Shown: positions 10,319 through 21,670 of the stretch, piece by piece
Position numbering within the stretch: the stretch's first letter is position 1
How the letters are laid out: every line of letters starts with the position of its first letter
NCBI GenBank assembly: GCA_021234155.1
Contig: JAJEKV010000016.1
Coordinates: forward strand, 1,490,001 to 1,554,000
DNA from: Isoetes taiwanensis
Taxonomy: Eukaryota; Streptophyta; Lycopodiopsida; Isoetales; Isoetaceae
Direction: 5' to 3'
Length of the DNA stretch: 64,000 bases
Program-made: the position numbers and the translations under genes
The notes under the pieces: model-generated
What the model was told of the DNA's origin: nothing
The model's database searches: none
The model's input: only the letters and a program-made list of their open reading frames with translations

Positions 10319-11960
10319 ACATTATTAGGCACCAAAGCTATTCGAAATATGAACACTCTGCTTCCAATAGTTTTTCCAATGACAATCTTGGCATCTATAG
10401 CACGTCTTCCCAATGAACGTATAATGAGGCGAGTGCCATTGTAGAGTCCCTTACGTGTAGGAACAATCCTCAATAACATGACAATCATGCCAACCTTCAA
10501 AGTTAATTGATGAGGAGGCATCCCACTTGGAGTTTGCGCATTCAAAAATTCAATAGAATAGACCCCTGCGTCATTCTCGTTAACAGCTCGATAAACACTG
10601 TAATAATTAATATGTGCAGCAGGCAACCACTCTGTCATCCTCTTGTTTACTTCATCTACGTCCTCATTCAGTGGCATAAGTATTGCCCTTTGCACCCAAT
10701 AGGACACGCTTATATAATTCGTTGAAACATCAGGGAATGCTGCGGTTAGTGAGCCATTTAAATCCTGTGACTTCACACAAATCTCTTCCAGAAGACGTAT
10801 TACGCCCGATCCAATGTTGGAAAATGTGGTCTCAAGTCCATCTCCAACTCGTAAGAGATACTCTGCAAACGCCTTTTTCTCTTCTGTGTCTCTTTTCACA
10901 TTGTTCATTACTTTCATATTTATGTTCAGCTTAGTTCCTCAACATGATCCCATATGTAAGAGCATTTCACGGAAGCATGCACAATTTGGGGCAGATTTCC
11001 TCATGGAACCACAGGTGGAAGCTGGCAAAAATCTCCTCCTAAAACAACAATGAGTCCCCCAAAAAATTCGTCGCATGACATCACATCACGAAGCGTTCTA
11101 TCCAGTGCTTCAAAACATATTTATGCAGCCTCATTCCATATAATCATGCAAGTCGCTCTTATCAATTTTGCCAGCTCCAACTGCTTTGGAATATTGCAAG
11201 TTGATGTCTCATTTATGTTTATCGGTATCTTAAACCTTGAATGTGCAGTGCGCCCACCCTTTAATCAAAGTGGATGCAATTCCTGAAGAAGCAACTGCAA
11301 CTGTAATAATACCTTGGGCACGAACATAAGACAACATGGTGTTAAAAAGAAAACCCTTTCCTGAGCCCCTGCATCCTGAACAAAAACACTCACCCTTGTT
11401 TCAACATCACGTGCTAATCGATCACACGGTCAAAGATAACACGTTGGCCGTGATATAGGCGGTCCACATCTTCTTGCACCTCTACCATATCTTCTTGATA
11501 CACCTCATCTCGAAATATCATATATGGATCTATTGCCCGCTCAAGAAGAATGAACTCAAACTCCTTTAAGGATTACCTGACAGAGTTTATATGATCTTCA
11601 ATGTCTAGAAGTGCCATGTCAAAAAATTCATCATACACATTTACACTTTGATCTTCTGCAACCCTTCGTGCCTTATGCAAGAAGTCATCGATCGTAGAAA
11701 GCTTGACTTCTTCCCACAGTTGTAGTGGATTCGATAGGAATCAGAGATGAGCTCAAATATTCCAAAAGCTCTAGAAATGTGGCCTAGAGATCTCCAATCT
11801 AATGCTGCTCCTTCACATCCTCTTGAGAAAGACAACAGATCTCTCTCAAAATATGGAGGATTTCTTCAAGTTTTTTTTCTGCTTTCACCAACTATAGCAA
11901 GAGGGGATGGTCCCGATGCAGCAAAAGACGAGAAGGGTTGGATCTTGGAGCTTGCAAAAA
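10319..11960 (-). pseudogene. Helitron-type PIF1 helicase, fragment 1 (broken)
   Basis: Read on the minus strand from 11960 down, this is the helicase part of a RepHel protein. Recognisable pieces in order are DVDRLYHGQRVIFDRVID near 11420-11460, a Walker A region near 11360-11385 that is split by a frameshift, VASSGIAS and the TAHSRFKIPI block near 11210-11310, the DRTLRDVM...EFFGG and LGGDF motifs near 11025-11110, then an open stretch from 10917 with RVGDG, FLNAQTPSGMPPHQL, LKVG and YNGTRL. An in-frame stop follows LPPVVP. The last residues before the stop near 10252 come from the adjoining repeat, not from the helicase. No Rep (HUH) domain is visible. Confidence 0.8.
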
Positions 11961-12089
11961 TCTCCTCCTAAAACAACAATGAGTCCCCCAAAAAATTCGT
12001 CGCATGACATCACATCACGAAGCGTTCTATCCAGTGCTTCAAAACATATTTATGCAGTCTCATTCCATATAATCATGCAAGTCGCTCTT
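11961..12089 (-). pseudogene. Helitron-type PIF1 helicase, fragment 2
   Basis: This repeats 11031-11160 of fragment 1, covering the LGGDF to DRTLRDVM part of the helicase. Its joint with fragment 1 lies in the shared GCAAAAATCTCCTCC. It is cut off after GCTCTT at 12089, exactly where the CACTA-like terminus CACAAGGCCC begins. Fragment 1 shows the uninterrupted sequence at 11155-11165. Confidence 0.7.
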
Positions 12090-12625
12090 CACAAGGCCCC
12101 CAAACTTGAATCAATATGACTTTTTCATATTGATTTATTAGTGAAAACCAAATCTTAAAATCAATACGCGTTTGTGGGCCAAAAAGTTTACAAACCATGT
12201 CTAGTTATATAATATGGTTCGTCAATACAATTCCATGACGTGATAAACAAGCATTATTTTTTGACATAGTACTAGAACATGATAGTTATAGTTGGTCTTT
12301 ATAGCAGCTTAAAATATATGATATGTACTAATGCTTAATCTATCAAGTTTTGTGGAACGATATTTGATCACATCTATTTTCCTCGGTATGCGTACATGGT
12401 AATTTTTACAACATTGATAGTGATTAATTATTGTGATACCACACTGCGATAATTGTAGTTGGTTCAGTTTTGATATTTTGCATATTTGGTAAATGTAGTT
12501 GCCTTAGATTGCTATTTTGTAGGACACCAAATAGAATATAGTTAACCAATACAGTTTAACAACTTGATCTTGAGTATAGAATATTTAATAATGCTTTGTT
12601 TAGTGATGCTGCAATAGAGAAAATT
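12090..12625. mobile_element. CACTA-like element, one terminus and subterminal region
   Basis: The terminus CACAAGGCCCCCAAA at 12090 is the same as both ends of the element at 32021-39853. The next several hundred bases, including GTTTACAAACCATGTCTAG near 12188, match the subterminal region at 39720-39853 in reverse orientation. The other end is not in sight. Satellite array 1 lies 2.3 kb inward and may belong to the same element, as array 2 does in the complete one. Confidence 0.6.
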
Positions 12626-14431
12626 TGTGAATGCAATAGAAATGTGAACATGTAGGAGTTGAACCCACAATTTTACCATATGTTTTAAAATTAATCAGAT
12701 CAAACAAAGTCAAATTGAGCAAATGCCTTAGAAAGGAACATAGTCAAATTGAGCAAATGCCTTAGAAAGGAGCATATGCAGTGCACTAAAATGGAAGGGA
12801 GCATTACCCAGTGCAGTCAAATGGAAGGGAACATTACCTAGTGCAATGTGTAAGGTCATTCTGATTAGATCCTTTATCACTGCAACAATAACCCTGGAAA
12901 AGTAACCGGTTAGAATCACACATAAGATAAAGAAGAATAAAATGGTATTTGATACCTCGAGACTGAAGAAAGTGGTGGTGCCTGATATTTAGCATTCTAT
13001 AAAATTCAAAGAGAAACAAATAAGGAGTAAGGAACTGCCATGTAGCTATCCAAATGAACAATAGCAAGGATCCAAGCTTGAATTCTTTTTTTTACAGCAA
13101 ATGACACATTCTGAAAATGAATACTGCCATATAATAGTTTTTCTGGACATGAAAGATGAATATCGTTCTAGAATTACCAAGGTATCCAAGCTTCATTCTT
13201 CAGCATCTGCGATTCAGAACCAGGCTACAATACCACAAAAAGTAATTAAAAAAAGGGATAATTGCATAAGAAAAATCAGAACAAGACTACCCTTGCCGTT
13301 TTCGCTGCCATGAGCCACCAATGTAGAAAGAAGGAAAAAAAGCATTATATTGTGCAAATTAGATCTGTAAAATGACAATAACGCCGCAAGAACAAACCTG
13401 CCAGAGGTAAGCAAATTCAATAGAATATTAAAGAAAACGCAGAAGAGCAACATCTTGAAACAAATAACGCTTTGCAGGCACTGAAAAGGTTTAGCAAACA
13501 TGGAAAGACAGAATCGAATGGCCGATTCGAGGAAGCAACTGGTCGTGCATCTACAGTTCCGCTCTGCAACACGCAAACGTCTTCGCCTTCTTGTGCTGCA
13601 TCATATTAGCAGAAGAAAAGAAGGCAATCAAATACGACTTTCTGGAAAAATGCCTGTCTTCCAAAATACTAGACCAATTTCGGCCTCACCGCTGAAGCGC
13701 CCACAGATGCGTCCAAACCTCTGAAATCCGTCTCGCATTCTTCATCGGATCTACATTCTTCTGTGCAGAGCAGGCCGCCATCTAAGAAACCCTGTTGGCA
13801 AAAATTCGGATCTACATTCTTCTGTGCAGAGCAGGCCAGGGGGATATTAGGGTTAGGGTTGTGCTCCAGAATTTTGTTTTTCTTTACGATTTTAAATTCG
13901 TCTATACCACAAATTTGTATACCCGTATTTAAATTTATATCATCCTTAATACACTCCATAGCGTGAAAAATGATGCTTCTTTGGCATTTTCACTATTTCT
14001 AAGTCAAATTTCATTTGTTGCTTGGTCACCCAATACCTATAATATTTTGAAATGCCGAAAATAACAAGACAGAGATTTTTGTTAACAACAAATTATGCCA
14101 CGCTCGTTAAGGCTTTCGCCATGAAATGTTCTCTAGGCACAAATCACTTAATCCAAAGTCAAATATAAAATCTTGTATACAACTCAAACAATGGACACCA
14201 GTTAATCCAAAGTCAAATTTAAAATCTTGTATATACGCCAGAGCAGACAATGCTTTTTGAAGCAAGGAGATGCAAGGAGTAGTGTTGGGTGAAGATTTAC
14301 CTAAAAAAATGAAGGAGTTAATGGATGAAACACTCGAAAACTATTAAAAAAGAAAAAGAAAAAACAGATTTATGCATTAGGACCTTGGCGGCATCAATCG
14401 GCATCAGGCGCCATTGATCGAGTTACATATA
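12626..14431. other. Non-coding stretch before satellite array 1
   Basis: No convincing gene is visible. Small direct repeats occur at 12713-12773 (CAAATTGAGCAAATGCCTTA twice), and a 33-bp sequence appears at about 13742 and 13806. A short TTAGGGTTAGGGTT run is at about 13848. GTTGAACCC at 12657 resembles a tRNA B box in reverse but lacks a matching A box. Confidence 0.4.
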
Positions 14432-16917
14432 TCCACACGCCATATATCCACCTCGTGGCCCTACGTCGGAAAGGGGGTAATTTGGGGGTTGGTATGCCCG
14501 TGCAATGGATTTCCATTTTTTCTTTTTAGAGATGATTCAGGGAACACGAGCTACCATTTGGACGGTGGGATTAGCAGATGGAGTGGTTTTTGTGCCCCAA
14601 AACCAAAACCCTACTAAATCCGTAGGGTTTAGGTTTCGGTAGCCTTCCCTGCCTTTAAAGTGGTTGAGCGCTTGCCTGCAGGGTTCTCACAAGGGTCTGA
14701 AGAGAGAACCCAAGAGAGAGAATAAAAAAACCCTCCCGAGGCACCTATTCCAAAGTTGCCCCTTGTGATGCTTCGTGACAAACTGGACAAGGTGCCACTG
14801 GCCATGCCAGAAAGGCACGTCACGAAATTTCGACTATGCGGTTGCTTCTAGAAGGCCATGGTTACCCTAGGGCACATGCATGAAGAGCCTTGCCCCGATC
14901 AACTGCCCCTACTTCCTTGTGCATGCTACGTTTTATTAAGACTAGCGCACGCACTACAAGCAAGGAGTGCATTGAGCAAAAGCTCGACTAATTGCATATA
15001 GCAAGTTGAGTTTGGCTATGTTGGTCACAACGGCTGGTCCCTAGAGTAAATTGATTGCCTTGGAGTCTTGCATGAAGCCAAAACTGCATTCCAAGCTCGG
15101 TATAGCTGTCGAATTGGAGGAACACGCCATATATCCACCTCGTGGCCCTACGTCGGAAAGGGGGTAATTTGGGGGTTGGTATGCCCGTGCAATGGATTTC
15201 CACGAGCTACCATTTGGACGGTGGGATTAGCAGATGGAGTGGTTTTGGTGCCCCAAAACCAAAACCCTACTAAATCCGTAGGGTTTAGGTTTCGGTAGCC
15301 TTCCCTGCCTTTAAAGTGGTTGAGCGTTGCCTGCAGGGTTCTCACAAGGGTCTGAAGAGAGAACCCATGAGAGAGAATAAAAAAACCCTCCCGAGGCACC
15401 TATTCCAAAGTTGCCCCTTGCGATGCTTCGTGACAAACTGGACAAGGTGCCACTGGCCATGCCAGAAAGGCACGTCACGAAATTTCGACTATGCGGTTGC
15501 TTCTAGAAGGCCATGGTTACTCTAGGGCACATGCATGAAGAGCCTTGCCCCGATCAACTGCCCCTACTTCCTTGTGCATGCTACGTTTAATTAAGACTAG
15601 CGCACGCACTACAAGCAAGGAGTGCATTGAGCGAAAGCTCGACTAATTGCATATAGCAAGTTGAGTTTGGCTATGTTGGTCACAACGGCTGGTCCCTAGA
15701 GTAACTTGGTTGCCTTGGAGTCTTGCATGAAGCCAAAACTGCATTCCAAGCTCGGTATAGCTGCCGAATTGGAGGAACACGCCATATATCCACCTCGTGG
15801 CCCTACGTCGGAAAGGGGGTAATTTGGGGGTTGGTATGCCCGTGCAATGGATTTCCATTTTTTCTTTTTAGAGATGATTCAAGGAACACGAGCTACCATT
15901 TGGGCGGTGGGATTAGCAGATGGAGTGGTTTTTGTGCCCCAAAACCAAAACCCTACTAAATCCGTAGGGTTTAGGTTTCGGTAGCCTTCCCTGCCTTTAA
16001 AGTGGTTGAGCGCTTGCCTGCAGGGTTCCCACAAGGGTCTGAAGAGAGAACCCAAGAGAGAGAATTAAAAAAACCTCCCGAGGCACCTATTCCAAAGTTG
16101 CCCCTTGCGATGCTTCGTGACAAACTGGACAAGGTGCCACTGGCCATGCAGAAAGGCACGTCACGAAATTTCGACTATGCGGTTGCTTCTAGAAGGCCAT
16201 GGTTACCCTAGGGCACATGCATGAAGAGCCTTGCCCCGATCAACTGCCCCTACTTCCTTGTGCATGCTACGTTTAATTAAGACTAGCGCACACACTACAA
16301 GCAAGGAGTGCATTGAGCGAAAGCTCGATTAATTGCATATAGCAAGTTGAGTTTGGCTATGTTGGTCACAACGGCTGGTCCCTAGAGTAAATTGGACGCC
16401 TTGGAGTCTTGCATGAAGCCAAAACTGCATTCCAAGCCCGGTATAGCTGCCGAATTGGAGGAACACGCCATATATCCACCTTGTGGCCCTACGTCGGAAA
16501 GGGGGTAATTTGGGGGTTGGTATGCCCGTGCAATGGATTTCTATTTTTTCTTTTTGGAGATGATTCAGGGAACACGAGCTACCATTTGGACGGTGGGATT
16601 AGCAGATGGAGTGGTTTTGGTGCCCCAAAACCAAAACCCTACTAAATCTGTCGGGTTTAGGTTTCGGTAGCCTTCCCTGCCTTTAAAGTGGTCGAGCACT
16701 TGCCTGCAGGGTTTCCACAAGGGTCTGAAGAGAGAACCCAAGAGAGAGAATAAAAAAACCGTCCCGAGGCACCTATTTTAAAGTTGCCCCTTGCGATGCT
16801 TCGTGACAAACTGGACAAGGTGCCACTGGCCATGCCAGAAAGGCACGTCACGAAATTTTGACTATGCAGTTGCTTCTAGAAGACCATGGTTACCCTAGGG
16901 CACATGCATGGAGAGCC
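14432..16917 (+). repeat. Satellite array 1: tandem units of about 655-687 bp
   Basis: The marker CCATATATCCACCTYGTGG occurs at 14440, 15127, 15782 and 16468, giving steps of 687, 655 and 686 bp. The second unit is shorter because it lacks about 31 bp around its TTTTTTCTTTTTAGAGATG stretch. Units are nearly identical. Each contains AAACCCTAC, a 7-base spacer and GTAGGGTTT, a telo-box-like inverted repeat. Short open frames recur in each unit but are by-products of repetition, with no recognisable domain. A diverged array of the same family lies at 33070-35095. Confidence 0.9.
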
Positions 16918-17827
16918 CTTATTTAACCCTAGTGTTTAACCCTTATTTATTAAGGCTCTTAGAAGCGAAATATGCTCAATGATTCATCACATTTATCTTG
17001 AAAAAAGGCCATAGGGTAATAAATAGGAGATTCCTTGACACTTATGCTCTAGTAGAACTCCTCATCATGTCAAATATGGAAAGAAAAACCAAAATCATGC
17101 ATAATAAAGGCTTTAAATAATCCTAACTCCTCTTTCAGACAAAATATGTGCATGCTCTGTGGATACTAAATAATATACCACAAATTATGCATCGGGAAAA
17201 ATAGTACAAACATGTACTTAGTCCAACCTAAAACTATACTACATATAATGGTAAGGAAACAAGGAAGAAAGCAATTCATAAACCACATCATGCAACCAGA
17301 AAAAAAAAATCCATGTACATACCAGAGTTAAAAATTATAATTAAGAACGAAGGGTTGCCCTCCGATGTCCCAAAGGGATGTGCGCATAGTCTTTGATGCA
17401 TAGTGCCCGGCCTAAGAATAAGTTCATGATCGTTTAACTTCGTTGATCTCAACAAAACTAATGTTAAACACAGATGTTACCTTGTCGTAACACATTAGTC
17501 CAGCTCAAAAATTAAAAGTTTTGCAAGTTTTGGCACAGAGATCCAGCTTAATATGCTTTGCAAGTTGAAGCTCTGCTAAAAAACATATGCGGCAACAAGA
17601 AGCTTTGCTCAAAAATATTTTGGCAACAAGAAGCTTTGCAGCAGGAAGTTTTGCTCGGTGTGTATATTGGCGACGACGATTCGGCCCCGCTAGGTCCGAC
17701 TAAAAAAAAAGGAAGGTGCCAAAAGACCACCGTGGGAAATTTTTGCCAAAAAACCACCGTCTTTTTGTGCAAATCTAGATAAATTGGCCACGTGGACTTT
17801 TGGGACTATTTTGGTGTTGTTTTTGGT
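16918..17827. other. Non-coding stretch between satellite array 1 and the copia element
   Basis: I see no gene. AACAAGAAGCTTTGC is repeated near 17593-17640, and a GACCACCGTG-type repeat is near 17725-17760. There is no LTR-like or gag/protease sequence, so the copia element to the right lacks its 5' part. Confidence 0.5.
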
Positions 17828-20510
17828 AACGATGCATGCTTGGCAAACACACAAGACTCAGATTTAAGAAATCAAATAAAAGAGCCAAGGGTATTTTGGA
17901 CCTGATCCACACTGATGTGTGTGGTCCCATTAATGTGACCAGCTTAAGTGGGAAAAGATTTTTTATCACCTTCATAGATGATTATTCAAGGAAAACCAAG
18001 TGTTACATATTGAAGCACAAAGATCAAGCCTTCTCTGCTTACAAATTATTTGAACAAGAAGTTGAAAGGGAAACAGGAAGAAAGATAAAATGTGTTAGAT
18101 CAGACAGAGGGGGAGAATTTCTGTCATATGAATTTAACAAACATTGCAGGGTTCATGGGATCAAAAGACAACTAACATGCAGGTATACACCACAGCAAAA
18201 TGGAATAGCAGAGAGGAAGAATAGGACTATACTCGATGCAGTAAGGTCCATGCTCAAACAATCAGGTATGCCAAACTATCTATGGGATGAAGCAGTTAGA
18301 ACTGCAGTTTTAATTCAAAATAAACTTCCATTGAGCTCTATTAAAGGAAAAACTCCAGAGGAAATGTGGAATGGAAATACTCCATCATATGATATGTTTA
18401 AAATCTATGGTTGTACTGCATATGCTCATGTTCCTAAGGAACTTGGGAGGAAACTTGATGACAGGTCGATGAAGTGCTATCTTGCAGGATATGATGAACA
18501 ATCTAAGGGTTTTAGGCTATTTGATCCAAACAAGAGATGCATAGTGATCAGCAGGGATGTTCTCTTTGATGAGAGTTGTGTGTATAAAAACAGAAACAAC
18601 ATGCCAGTAACAAGTGAGAACAAAGGCGAAGAAACTCGTTTGGAACAGGTAGAATTCAACATGTACAATAATGATTATGACTCTGATAGGGAAACAGAAA
18701 AAACAGAAAGTCTAATGCAGAAGGAAGGTAATCATGAGGAAGTTACAAGACAAGGGGAATTTGCTGAAGTTGAGACTGATACAGAGAATAAGGATGCACA
18801 AATTGAGGAACCAGAGATACACAAAGCAAAGAAAAAGAGAAAGACAGAAGCTGAAAATTTAAAAGAGCATTTAGATATTAATATTTCAGATTATGGGAGG
18901 ATAGAAGATGGAAAAAGCAAAAGATTACACAAAGAAAGTGTTGACATAAATTATGTGCTAGCAATGCTTGAACCAGACATACCATTGAATTATGAGCAAG
19001 CTATAAATTCAGTGGATTTAGAAAAATGGAGGCAAGCCATGAGGGAAGAAATGCAAGCTTTTGATAGAACCAATAGCTATGAAATTGTAGTGAGGCCAGC
19101 AAATAAAAATGTCATTGGCAGCAAGTGGATTTTCAAAATAAAAACAGGGTTGAATGGGGAACAAAAATATAAGGCGAGATTGGTAGCACAGGGATATACT
19201 CAAAAGAGGGGAATGGACTATGAAGAAACATTTTCGCCTATAGTTAAGTTGACAAGCATAAGAGTACTGCTAGCTTTTGCAAATGCAAACAAGTTGGATG
19301 TACATCACATGGATGTGAGTACTGCCTTTCTAAATGCTAAGTTAGATGAGGAAGTATTCATGCAACCAGCATCTGGCTTTGAAACAAAACAAGAAGGTAT
19401 GGTCTGGAAACTCAAGCGTGCTGTCTATGGATTAAAGCAATCTCCCAGAATGTGGTACAAGTGCATTGATGAATATTTGCAAGAACAAGGATTCAGAAAG
19501 TTCTTAAATGATGGAAATATCTATATTTTGCATAAGGGAGGTCAGTTTTGCATTATTGCACTATACGTGGACGATAACATAATGGTACCAAGTAATTCAG
19601 AGATATTAGAGCATTGCAAAGGAATTTTGAAGAACAAATTCCAGATGACAGATTTAGGACAGTTAAGAAAAATTTTGGGAATGGAAGTAACAAGGGATAA
19701 TCAAGGGAAAACATTGACAATCTCACAAAAGGCAAATATCCAAGGAATGCTCAAAAGGTTTCGCATGATGGAATGCAATGTGGCAAAAACACCAATGGTG
19801 CAGGGTCACAAGTTATCCTCCGACTTGAGTCCCAAAACAGATGTTGAACAACAGCAAATGGATAAAATTCCATACAGAGAGCTGATTGGATGCTTACTAT
19901 TTGTAGCAAATAGTACCAGACCAGATATAACCTTTGCAGTCAGTCTATTGAGCAGGTTTAGTAATAATCCAGGATATCAGCATTGGATAGCTGCAAAAAG
20001 GGTTCTTAGATACTTGAAATTAACACAAAACCATGGATTAACATTTAGCAATGATAACCTGACTCTAACAGGATATGCTGATGCAGATTGGGGAAGTGAC
20101 ATTGATTCAAGAAAGTCAACATCTGGTTATTGCTTAATGTTAGGAGGAGCCACAGTAGCCTGGAAGAGCAAAAAGCAATCATGTGTGGCCATGTCAACAG
20201 CAGAAGCTGAATACAACTCAGCATCCTTGGCAGCTAAAGAAATTGTTTGGACAAGACGTCTACTGGAAGAATTAAAGGTATGTCAAGTTGGACCAACAGT
20301 CTTATATTCTGATAGTTTGAGTTGTATTGCCATCACAAAAAATCCAGTTTTACACCAAAGGACGAAACATATAGATCTCCATGTCCATTTCATTAGGGAT
20401 TTGGTGTGCAAAGGAATTATTACAGTTGAACATATCAATACAAATGAGCAGCGGAAGCGATGTCCTAACTAAGGGATTTGTCGGGTTAAGTTTAATAAAT
20501 TTAAACATGC
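17828..20510 (+). mobile_element. Ty1/copia retrotransposon, 5'-truncated
   Basis: The element begins inside the pre-integrase/integrase region at about 17828, with a stop codon just before the frame, and runs through integrase, reverse transcriptase and RNase H. Gag, protease and a 5' LTR are absent. The conserved end of copia polyproteins (DVLTKG) is present at 20459-20476 but one frame away from the main frame, so there is a one-base shift near 20450. No 3' LTR could be delimited because there is no second LTR to compare with. Confidence 0.85.
17836..20472 (+). CDS. pol: Copia polyprotein: integrase, reverse transcriptase, RNase H (partial)
   Basis: The 878-codon frame encodes the enzymes that copy retroelement RNA to DNA and insert it. 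The integrase triad is visible as D27, D90 (in SDRGGEF) and E126 (in GIAERKNR), with the D-35-E spacing of the family. After a charged linker (about residues 265-375), the RT includes YVDD at 577-580. RNase H follows with GYADADWG at 746-753 and the STAEAEY block near 786. A full copia polyprotein is roughly 1300 residues or more, so gag, protease and the front of the integrase are missing. ATG 17836 is simply the first methionine after the truncation and not a native start. The catalytic residues are intact, which suggests recent truncation. Confidence 0.85.
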   Translation: MLGKHTRLRFKKSNKRAKGILDLIHTDVCGPINVTSLSGKRFFITFIDDYSRKTKCYILKHKDQAFSAYKLFEQEVERETGRKIKCVRSDRGGEFLSYEFNKHCRVHGIKRQLTCRYTPQQNGIAERKNRTILDAVRSMLKQSGMPNYLWDEAVRTAVLIQNKLPLSSIKGKTPEEMWNGNTPSYDMFKIYGCTAYAHVPKELGRKLDDRSMKCYLAGYDEQSKGFRLFDPNKRCIVISRDVLFDESCVYKNRNNMPVTSENKGEETRLEQVEFNMYNNDYDSDRETEKTESLMQKEGNHEEVTRQGEFAEVETDTENKDAQIEEPEIHKAKKKRKTEAENLKEHLDINISDYGRIEDGKSKRLHKESVDINYVLAMLEPDIPLNYEQAINSVDLEKWRQAMREEMQAFDRTNSYEIVVRPANKNVIGSKWIFKIKTGLNGEQKYKARLVAQGYTQKRGMDYEETFSPIVKLTSIRVLLAFANANKLDVHHMDVSTAFLNAKLDEEVFMQPASGFETKQEGMVWKLKRAVYGLKQSPRMWYKCIDEYLQEQGFRKFLNDGNIYILHKGGQFCIIALYVDDNIMVPSNSEILEHCKGILKNKFQMTDLGQLRKILGMEVTRDNQGKTLTISQKANIQGMLKRFRMMECNVAKTPMVQGHKLSSDLSPKTDVEQQQMDKIPYRELIGCLLFVANSTRPDITFAVSLLSRFSNNPGYQHWIAAKRVLRYLKLTQNHGLTFSNDNLTLTGYADADWGSDIDSRKSTSGYCLMLGGATVAWKSKKQSCVAMSTAEAEYNSASLAAKEIVWTRRLLEELKVCQVGPTVLYSDSLSCIAITKNPVLHQRTKHIDLHVHFIRDLVCKGIITVEHINTNEQRKRCPN

Positions 20511-20594
20511 TTTGGGAGTGATGGAAAATAATTGAGAGTGAAGAAAGTTGACATCATGTGCAAAGGGATTTTATGTTCCGCTTAATGACTAATT

Positions 20595-21012
20595 TGCCGC
20601 CGAGATTTTATCTTCTCTCGTGAACAAACGGATATTTAATAGAGATTTTATCTTCTCTATGTTGTTAAACTGCACTGCAGGTTGATCAGGGAATGGTTGC
20701 AAAAGGTGTCAGAGATTTTATCTTCTCTGTGAACAAACAGATATTTAATAGAGATTTTATCTTCTCTATGTTGTTAAACTGCCATGCAGGTTGATCAGGG
20801 AATGGTTGCACTATCAGGGATTTAATCTTCACTGATAGCAGAATGACATGTGCTAGAGACTTTATTTGATCAAATGTGATAACATGTACATTATGAAGTG
20901 TTGAACTCAGGTTGATCATAAACAGGTTGATCATCAAACAGTGGTAACATTGGAGACACTATCATTTTAATGACAGGCAGATATCTTTTAGAGATCATAT
21001 CTTCTCTAAGTT
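20595..21012. repeat. Array of near-palindromic AGAGATTTTATCTTCTCT motifs
   Basis: The motif, with AGAGA/TCTCT arms, occurs intact or nearly so at about 20600, 20641, 20711, 20752 and 20989, and in decayed form at about 20815 and 20853. Two of the copies sit in a tandem duplication of about 112 bp (20597-20705 and 20710-20815) that also carries GGTTGATCAGGGAATGGTTG. The array follows the copia coding region directly and may be its 3' untranslated/LTR part. Confidence 0.6.
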
Positions 21013-21264
21013 TGTGGTTCATACTATGAAGGTCGACCTGTTGAAACACTGAGAACTTGAACCTGTGAGTATTGCAGAACATGCTAGTGCAGACATTTAG
21101 CATGAAAGCAGGGAAAAAAATAGCGGCTAATATTAGCCAAATGGCGATTTTTTGGACATTTTTGGAAAAAGTACGGCTAAACTATAAAGGAGGAAATTTT
21201 TGGAAAAAAGAAAAAAATCGCCAAATATTTTCAAAGGTGACCTCCCTTACACCAAGGTTTAGCC

Positions 21265-21670
21265 AAACATAAGAAAGAAGGAGAGGAAAAATTCTTCCAC
21301 TTTAGCCAAACGTTCGAAAGTTTTCCTATGCATTTAGGGATAGATTAGCCATACTTTTTAATAGCTAATGTAAAATATGAGATTATTCATGAGATTATGG
21401 AATAGAGGTTGCTAGTACTATATTAGATGGACAGTTTTTTGTTCTCCAACTAGTAGGTTTCTATTATTAATATGTTCGTACAATAAAAAGTTTGGCATAG
21501 CATAAATGTTTGGCTAAAGTTTATATAAAGGTTTAAACAAAAAATAGCCAAACATTCAAAACTAGTAAAGGAAAATTATTCAACTTTAGCCAAACATTCG
21601 AAAGTTTTCCTATGTATTTTGGGTTAAATTAGCCAAAGTTGTTCTAGCTAATCTAAAATATCACTTTAGT
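21265..21670. repeat. Dispersed repeat pair with TTTAGCCAAACNTTCGAAAG
   Basis: A stretch of about 100 bp (about 21280-21380) recurs at about 21565-21665, including TTTAGCCAAAC, a central TTCGAA and GTTTTCCTATG. Between them are further AGCCAAACAT copies. Nothing here looks coding. Confidence 0.5.

Noticed and set aside
13848-13862. TTAGGGTTAGGGTT as telomere repeat
   Set aside because: Only about two units are present, which is too short for an interstitial telomere array.
14414-16851. Repeated short open frames in satellite array 1 on both strands
   Set aside because: They recur because the DNA repeats. They end at unrelated points in different units and show no domain or codon-level conservation.
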